Positions 30,767 through 36,088 of a stretch of 36,088 nt of DNA are shown here, piece after piece. The notes beneath the pieces were generated by a model. It saw only the letters and a list, made by a program, of their open reading frames with translations. It had not been told where the DNA came from and ran no database searches. Position numbers and translations under genes: made by a program. Within the stretch, counting starts at the first letter, position 1. The number at the start of each line of letters is the position of its first letter. Source of the DNA: a virus; IMG/VR virus record IMGVR_UViG_3300017734_000027, positions 1-36,088 of that record. One strand, written 5' to 3'.

Positions 30767-31873
30767 ATGGGATTTATAAATCAAACACATTATCAGTATT
30801 ATACACCAGGGCAAAAATTTACTGCAACAGCAAATCAAACTGAGTTTCTATTAACATTAGATCCTTTGCCGTCAAACAAATCATTTATTATTGTTTTTAT
30901 AAATGGATCTGAGGTAGACGACAATATATATAACTATGCATCATCTGGGAGTAATGCAGGTAAAGTAATATTTACATCTGGAAGAACTGTTGGGGATTTT
31001 ATAGAGGTTAAGTTAACAACGCCTTCTGGAGGTTATAGATATATATCTTTATCGGATATAGTTAATAATTTTATGATTTCTTATGTTGGTAAAGATAAAA
31101 TAATACCTAGAGTTAAAAGAACAGATGTTTTGTTTCACGCAAAAAGAGGGCTACAAGAGTTTAGTTATGATTTAACTAAAGTTGAAAAAATACAAGAAGT
31201 TGAAGTTGGTAGTTCTTTATCAATATTAATGCCACAAGATTATGTAGATTATGTTCAAATATCTAGAGTTGATAAGGCTGGTGTAGAAAGACCTTTATAT
31301 CCTATAAGATTTACATCTATACCAACAGAATCTATATTACAAGATTCAGAAGCTGCATATTTATTTGATGATGACGATAGTTTGTTAACTCAAACACCAA
31401 CTACCCAAACAAGATTCAAAGATAATAACAGTGGTAATTTTACAGGACTATTTGATAACGATGTAAACAACGACCTAGAAAGAGCACATGAAAGAATATC
31501 TGAGTATGGTGGAAGATTTGGGTTGGACCCAGAAATTGCTCAAAAAAATGGTAATTTCATGATAGATGAATTAAATGGTAAATTTCATTTTACATCTGAT
31601 TTAGCTAATGCTATAATAACAATAAAATATATTTCAGATAGTATGGGTACTGATTCTGAAATGAAAGTACATAAATTTGCTGAAGAAGCGTTATATAAGC
31701 ATATTGTATATTCTATAGTAAGTGCTAGAACAAATTTTCCAGAATATGTAATCCAAAGATATAAAAGAGATAGATTTGCATCAATAAGAAATGCAAAGTT
31801 AAGGTTAGCAAACTTGAACCCTAAAGAGCTTGTTCAAGTAATGAGAAATAAATCTAAAGTAATAAAACACTAA
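30767..31873 (+). CDS. Probable tail adaptor / connector protein
   Basis: A 368-residue protein. Residues 1-90 are an immunoglobulin-like beta segment of a type frequent in podovirus tail proteins (TATANQTEFLLTLDPLPSNK, then VFINGSEVDDNIYNY). Residues about 95-180 are an adaptor-like helical domain (SDIVNNFMISYVGKDKIIPR, DVLFHAKRGLQEFSYDL) followed by QDYVDYVQISRVDKAGVERP. The C-terminal third is helical and basic (HKFAEEALYKHIVYSIVSA, RFASIRNAKLRLANLNPKEL). It resembles, by memory, the family that joins the portal to the tail nozzle in short-tailed phages. The very next gene is the long nozzle-like protein, supporting that role. Confidence 0.65.
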   Translation: MGFINQTHYQYYTPGQKFTATANQTEFLLTLDPLPSNKSFIIVFINGSEVDDNIYNYASSGSNAGKVIFTSGRTVGDFIEVKLTTPSGGYRYISLSDIVNNFMISYVGKDKIIPRVKRTDVLFHAKRGLQEFSYDLTKVEKIQEVEVGSSLSILMPQDYVDYVQISRVDKAGVERPLYPIRFTSIPTESILQDSEAAYLFDDDDSLLTQTPTTQTRFKDNNSGNFTGLFDNDVNNDLERAHERISEYGGRFGLDPEIAQKNGNFMIDELNGKFHFTSDLANAIITIKYISDSMGTDSEMKVHKFAEEALYKHIVYSIVSARTNFPEYVIQRYKRDRFASIRNAKLRLANLNPKELVQVMRNKSKVIKH

Positions 31874-31876
31874 AGT

Positions 31877-34800
31877 ATGCCAGAAATTAAAAATGCTTTT
31901 ATACAAGGTAAAATGAATAAAGACCTTGATGAAAGATTGATTCCTAATGGTGAATATAGAGACGCTGTAAATGTTGATGTTGACTTTTCAGAAGGTAGCG
32001 ACGTTGGAGCGTTAAAAAGTATTTTAGGCAATACGCAAAGAGATACAATAAGTTTATCTAATGCAAAATGTATTGGTACCGTAAAAGATATTGAAAATAA
32101 TAAAATATATTGGTTTATTACATCATCAGCAAAAGATTTAATAGCAGAGTGGGATTATCAAGCAAACACATACGATACAATAATAGTTGACCAAAGTAAT
32201 ATATTAAATTTTAATACTGCTAATTTTATAACTGGTGCAAATGTTATTGATGGTATTTTATTTTTTACAGATAATTTAAATGAACCAAGACAAATAGATA
32301 TTGAATATTGGAGAGGCCAAACTTCTGGGTCAGCTGGAACCAGCTCAGGATTAAGTGCGGAAAGAATTACTGTTATTAAAAAATCTCCATTAGCTGCGCC
32401 AACTTTAGAAATGAATAGCTCGGCAAGAGGTGGAAATGGAACAGCAGGTAATACAGCTATATTTGTAGATGCTAATTTAAGTACTGAAACCACTAGTGCT
32501 GGTAATTTAGGAACACCTAGGGATTCTGGATATACAATTTCTTCATCACAAGCGGGAGTTAGTAAGTTTAAAGTAGCTGGTGGTACAGCTACAAACCCTA
32601 ATTATCAAGCAAATGATGTTGTTGTATTAACACATAAATATACAGAATCTGATGATACTGTAAAAACAATTAAAGTTAGAATAAAACTAGCAAGTAATTA
32701 TACCCAAGGCAGCGGTACTAATGTTGGCGCTTTTTCAAATGCTGAAATACTGACTATATCTGAAAGGGTTCCTCGGGAAGCTGCTTTATGGACATGTATA
32801 TTAGAAGAAGAGGAACCATTGTTTCAAGAAAAATTTCCTAGATTTGCTTATAGATATAAATATAATAATGGACAATATTCTTGTTTTTCTCCATTTTCTA
32901 ATGCCGCGTTTTTACCAGACCCAACAGTAGGGGCAGGTACTGGGATAGAGTATGACGTAAAAGCGGGATCTAATTTAGCAATGGTTAATAGTCTAAGGTC
33001 GCTAAAAATAAAAGATTTAAATCACAATACACATGCTGATGTTGAAGAGATAGATATACTTTATAAAGACTCTGTAGGTACAAATTGTTATTTAGTTGAC
33101 ACTATTAAAAAAAATTCTAGCAATGCTTTTCCAAGTCCTTTGGAATTTGAAGTAAAAGATGATCAAATATTTAAAACGTTGCCATCAAATCAATTATTAA
33201 GATTATTTGATAGTGTGCCTAGGAAAGCTAAAGCACAAGAAATTACAGCAAATAGATTAATATATGGTAATTATACTGAAAACTTTAATTTAAAAGATTC
33301 TAGCAATAACAATGTAGAGCCTGTATTTTCAGTAGGTATACATAATAGATACAACCCTACTGATTCAAATTATGATGATGTTAAAAAAGAAAGACAATCT
33401 ATAAAGTCAAAAAGAACATATCAATTTGGTGTTGTTTATATGGATGAGTTTGGTAGACAAACACCTGTGTTAACAAGCAAAACAGGTATTGTAAAAGTTG
33501 GTCAAGAAGGAGCTTCTTTTTCAACTAGATTTAAGGCAGCTATAACTTCCAACCCACCTTCATTTGCAAAAACTTATAAATATTTTATAAAAGAAATATC
33601 ATCTAAAACACATAACTTTATAGGTGATAGTTTTTATCAAGATAAAGAAGGGTTTATATATGTTGCAATACCATCTGCCGATGTTAACAAAGTAGATATT
33701 GACGATAAAATAGTACTCAAAAAGAAAAGAGGTAATGATATTTCAAATATTACAGAAGAATTTAAAGTATTAGATAAATATACTACCCCACCTCCGTTTT
33801 TAGCTAAACCTTTAAAAGAGGTATATGTTCCAGATGTATTTGTATTTAGTAAAAACCTTGAACAGGATAGAGACTTACATGTATTAAAACCCGGCGCCTC
33901 ACCTGTGCCAGGTAGAAATAGAATAACTGTTGCTGCAATGTATAAATTACAAGAAACAAATATTGATAGTGGTGATGAAATTGGCAGTGACACTAAAAGA
34001 GGTGTAAGTAAAGAAGCATATGGTTTTTTAAACCCAGGAGCAAAAGTAAAATTTGTTACTGGTTCGGGAGAAACAGATGTGTATACAATAGCAAATAAAG
34101 AATTAGATTTAGGAGACAATAATGATTTTGAATTGCATTTTACGCAGGAATTTGGAGATGATGTAAAAATTCTTTATGATGATTTTGACAGAGATAAACT
34201 GTTAAATCCTAGTGGTAATATAAATGTTGGAGCCACGTTAGTTGGTGGTGACTCGTCTTTAAACGTAAGTACTACTAGCGGCGGAAAACATTATGGAGGT
34301 GGTATAAAAATGGTTGTTGTTGATACGGTTGATGAAAGCGGTAAAGAAGAATATCAAGGTAAATTTTTTATAAAAATAAGAAATAATACTAACTTATTAG
34401 CGGAATTAAAAGGTGAAGAAGATTTAAATAACCTACAAGTATTAAGTACAATATCTTTAGACGGTAATCAGACTGATGACGACCCAAGACAATTTCATAT
34501 GTATGGTGGTGGTTTAGCGAATAGCGACTCATCTATAACAAGAATTGGTGGTTCTAGTCCAAAAACACCAATGCAGGGTGGTTTTAGAGGAGATACTAAT
34601 CATGGTACTGGTCAAACTGCAACTGATGGTCAATCTTTTAATCCTTCAAGAGGATTTATTACTAATACAGAACTAGACCAAGGTTATCATTTTTGCATAA
34701 GAACAGATAAGCCATACGCTGATAAAAATTCAAAATATGCAACATTACCTTTAGTTACTGGTTTAGAAAAAGCCCCATCTAATAAAAATAATTACAATAC

Positions 34801-36088
34801 AGACAATCCTGTTTATTTAAAATTTGATAGATCAAGAACACAAATTACAGCAGGCCAAGCAGCAGATAATAATATATATAAAATAACAAGAGTATTTAAA
34901 TATCTTGAAAGAGGAGGGAGCCCTTCCCAGTTTAACGATGGAGATGCTGTTTATTTAATAAAGCTAGATAAAAATTTAGCTCAAAATTTGATTTTTAATG
35001 GAGATGTAGAGCCTGCAACAACTGGCACGGAAGCTAATATAATGCAAATATCAGTTCTTGAGTTTAGAAAAGATGACCAGCTAGTAGGTATACCAGAACC
35101 ACCTATATTTGAAGTATTGCCTAAGGATGATGTTGATATTGATATATATTATGAAACACAAGAAGTTTTTACAATAGCATCTGACGGAACAAATAATCAT
35201 GGTAATGCTAATGTGTTATCTTATTATAATTGTTTTTGTTTTTTAAATGGAGTTGAGTCTATGTCAATTAGAGATACTTTTAATGGTGCTCCATTAGGAA
35301 AAGGTGTTAGGGTATCAACTGTTTTTGAAGATAAACCTTATATAGAAGAAAATCATAAAAATAATTTAATATTTTCTCAGATATATAATAATAAAAATGG
35401 CTTAAATAGATTAAACCAATTTATTATTGCTGAAGCTATTACTAAAGAAATTAATCCAGATTATGGTAGTATACAGTTATTACATACTAGATATAATGAT
35501 ATAATTGCTTATTGTGAAAATAAAGTTGTAAAAATATTAACTAATAAAGACGCATTATTTAATGCCGACGGTAATGTTAATGTTACATCTAATAAAGCAG
35601 TTTTAGGGCAAGCAATGCCTTATAATTCTAATTATGGTATAAGTACAAATCCAGAGAGCTTTGCTTTTTATACTCATAGAGCGTATTTTACAGATAGAAA
35701 AAATGGAGTAGTAGTTAGGCATTCTATGGATGGCATGGAAGCTATATCAGATTATGGTATGAAAGATTTCTTTAGAGACGCATTACCTGCAAATACTGGA
35801 TATATGGTGGGTTCTTATGATATTAGAAAACATCAGTATAATATTAGCACTCACCCTACAAATGCAAACAGTACTATTTCTTTTTCTGAATCAATAAATG
35901 GATGGACTAGTAAAAAGTCCTTTATACCTGAAGCTGCGGAAAGTATACAAAATAAATATTTTACTTTTAAAAATGGTCATATATATGAACATCATGTTGG
36001 GGATGTTTGTAATTTTTATGGTTCAAAAGTAACACCATATGTGGAGGTTATTTTGAATGAAGCCCCTGCTAATATGAAAAATTTTAGC
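31877..36088 (+). CDS. Long tail-nozzle / tube-like protein, cut by the window end
   Basis: An ATG at 31877 opens a frame that I read through to the last base: 1404 codons without a stop, so the protein is at least 1404 residues. The N-terminus (MPEIKNAFIQGKMNKDLDER, then PNGEYRDAVNVDVDFSEGSD and LGNTQ) is a hallmark of long podovirus tail proteins annotated as phage stabilisation or T7 gp12-like nozzle (crAss muzzle) proteins. The region near the window end (INGWTSKKSFIPEAAESIQN, YFTFKNGHIYEHH) matches the C-terminal half of the same family as I recall it. It should form the beta-rich nozzle through which DNA leaves. The gene is in frame with the window edge, and its end is not in view. Confidence 0.8.
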   Translation, partial: MPEIKNAFIQGKMNKDLDERLIPNGEYRDAVNVDVDFSEGSDVGALKSILGNTQRDTISLSNAKCIGTVKDIENNKIYWFITSSAKDLIAEWDYQANTYDTIIVDQSNILNFNTANFITGANVIDGILFFTDNLNEPRQIDIEYWRGQTSGSAGTSSGLSAERITVIKKSPLAAPTLEMNSSARGGNGTAGNTAIFVDANLSTETTSAGNLGTPRDSGYTISSSQAGVSKFKVAGGTATNPNYQANDVVVLTHKYTESDDTVKTIKVRIKLASNYTQGSGTNVGAFSNAEILTISERVPREAALWTCILEEEEPLFQEKFPRFAYRYKYNNGQYSCFSPFSNAAFLPDPTVGAGTGIEYDVKAGSNLAMVNSLRSLKIKDLNHNTHADVEEIDILYKDSVGTNCYLVDTIKKNSSNAFPSPLEFEVKDDQIFKTLPSNQLLRLFDSVPRKAKAQEITANRLIYGNYTENFNLKDSSNNNVEPVFSVGIHNRYNPTDSNYDDVKKERQSIKSKRTYQFGVVYMDEFGRQTPVLTSKTGIVKVGQEGASFSTRFKAAITSNPPSFAKTYKYFIKEISSKTHNFIGDSFYQDKEGFIYVAIPSADVNKVDIDDKIVLKKKRGNDISNITEEFKVLDKYTTPPPFLAKPLKEVYVPDVFVFSKNLEQDRDLHVLKPGASPVPGRNRITVAAMYKLQETNIDSGDEIGSDTKRGVSKEAYGFLNPGAKVKFVTGSGETDVYTIANKELDLGDNNDFELHFTQEFGDDVKILYDDFDRDKLLNPSGNINVGATLVGGDSSLNVSTTSGGKHYGGGIKMVVVDTVDESGKEEYQGKFFIKIRNNTNLLAELKGEEDLNNLQVLSTISLDGNQTDDDPRQFHMYGGGLANSDSSITRIGGSSPKTPMQGGFRGDTNHGTGQTATDGQSFNPSRGFITNTELDQGYHFCIRTDKPYADKNSKYATLPLVTGLEKAPSNKNNYNTDNPVYLKFDRSRTQITAGQAADNNIYKITRVFKYLERGGSPSQFNDGDAVYLIKLDKNLAQNLIFNGDVEPATTGTEANIMQISVLEFRKDDQLVGIPEPPIFEVLPKDDVDIDIYYETQEVFTIASDGTNNHGNANVLSYYNCFCFLNGVESMSIRDTFNGAPLGKGVRVSTVFEDKPYIEENHKNNLIFSQIYNNKNGLNRLNQFIIAEAITKEINPDYGSIQLLHTRYNDIIAYCENKVVKILTNKDALFNADGNVNVTSNKAVLGQAMPYNSNYGISTNPESFAFYTHRAYFTDRKNGVVVRHSMDGMEAISDYGMKDFFRDALPANTGYMVGSYDIRKHQYNISTHPTNANSTISFSESINGWTSKKSFIPEAAESIQNKYFTFKNGHIYEHHVGDVCNFYGSKVTPYVEVILNEAPANMKNFS

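Noticed and set aside
33637-34119. 160-codon minus-strand frame near the window end
   Set aside because: It is antisense to the continuous nozzle-like frame, which has family-specific motifs on both sides.

Overview
The window looks like part of the late (structural) half of a tailed double-stranded DNA phage genome, most likely a short-tailed (podovirus-type) phage of a marine or other aquatic member of the Bacteroidota, probably a flavobacterium. The phage assignment rests on a packaging and head cluster in canonical order: terminase large subunit, portal, acidic scaffold, major capsid protein, neck proteins, very long tail-nozzle protein. It is supported by giant tail fibres and a GTA/3TM-type holin. 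The host inference rests on an AT-rich genome, starts preceded by A/T-rich leaders instead of GGAGG-type ribosome binding sites, and one secreted protein whose signal peptide ends in ...FSQ, a typical flavobacterial form. No tape measure, sheath or tail-tube genes of a long tail are seen. The terminase, portal, capsid and nozzle proteins recall crAss-like and related marine Bacteroidota podoviruses, but that is memory-based and unverified.

Layout. Positions 1-474 are on the minus strand: one small gene, then an open frame in the -1 register leaving the window. Positions 475-800 are a divergent gap holding a GC-rich island (561-700) with nested complementary segments, a candidate structured RNA. 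Everything from 801 onward is on the plus strand. Positions 801-5801 hold small accessory and virion-associated genes, including a groEL-groES pair in reversed order, a MarR-like winged-helix protein and an HExxH protein, tightly coupled by ATGA/TAATG overlaps. Positions 5846-6644 hold a secreted protein preceded by a perfect (AAATT)6 repeat, then a holin. Positions 6644-19896 are four tail-fibre or tail-tip genes, two of them giant (1639 and 2167 aa), sharing N-terminal anchors and internal modules. Position 19898 starts a nucleotidyltransferase-fold protein.

Positions 20459-23965 are the packaging entry: a coiled-coil protein, a small protein, a protein that appears to contain two GroES-like domains, a probable small terminase, and TerL. 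TerL contains a striking internal GC-rich, codon-shifted segment. Positions 23967-31873 are portal, scaffold, capsid (followed by a strong terminator hairpin), an unknown protein and two neck/connector proteins. Positions 31877-36088 are an uninterrupted 1404-codon nozzle-like gene cut by the window end.

How it fits together: TerS/TerL package DNA through the portal into a capsid built on the scaffold. The neck and nozzle proteins close the head and form the short tail, and the fibres attach and recognise the host. The phage-encoded chaperonin and co-chaperonin(s) plausibly fold capsid or fibre proteins, and the holin releases progeny. No replication genes, integrase, tRNAs, endolysin or CRISPR array were seen.
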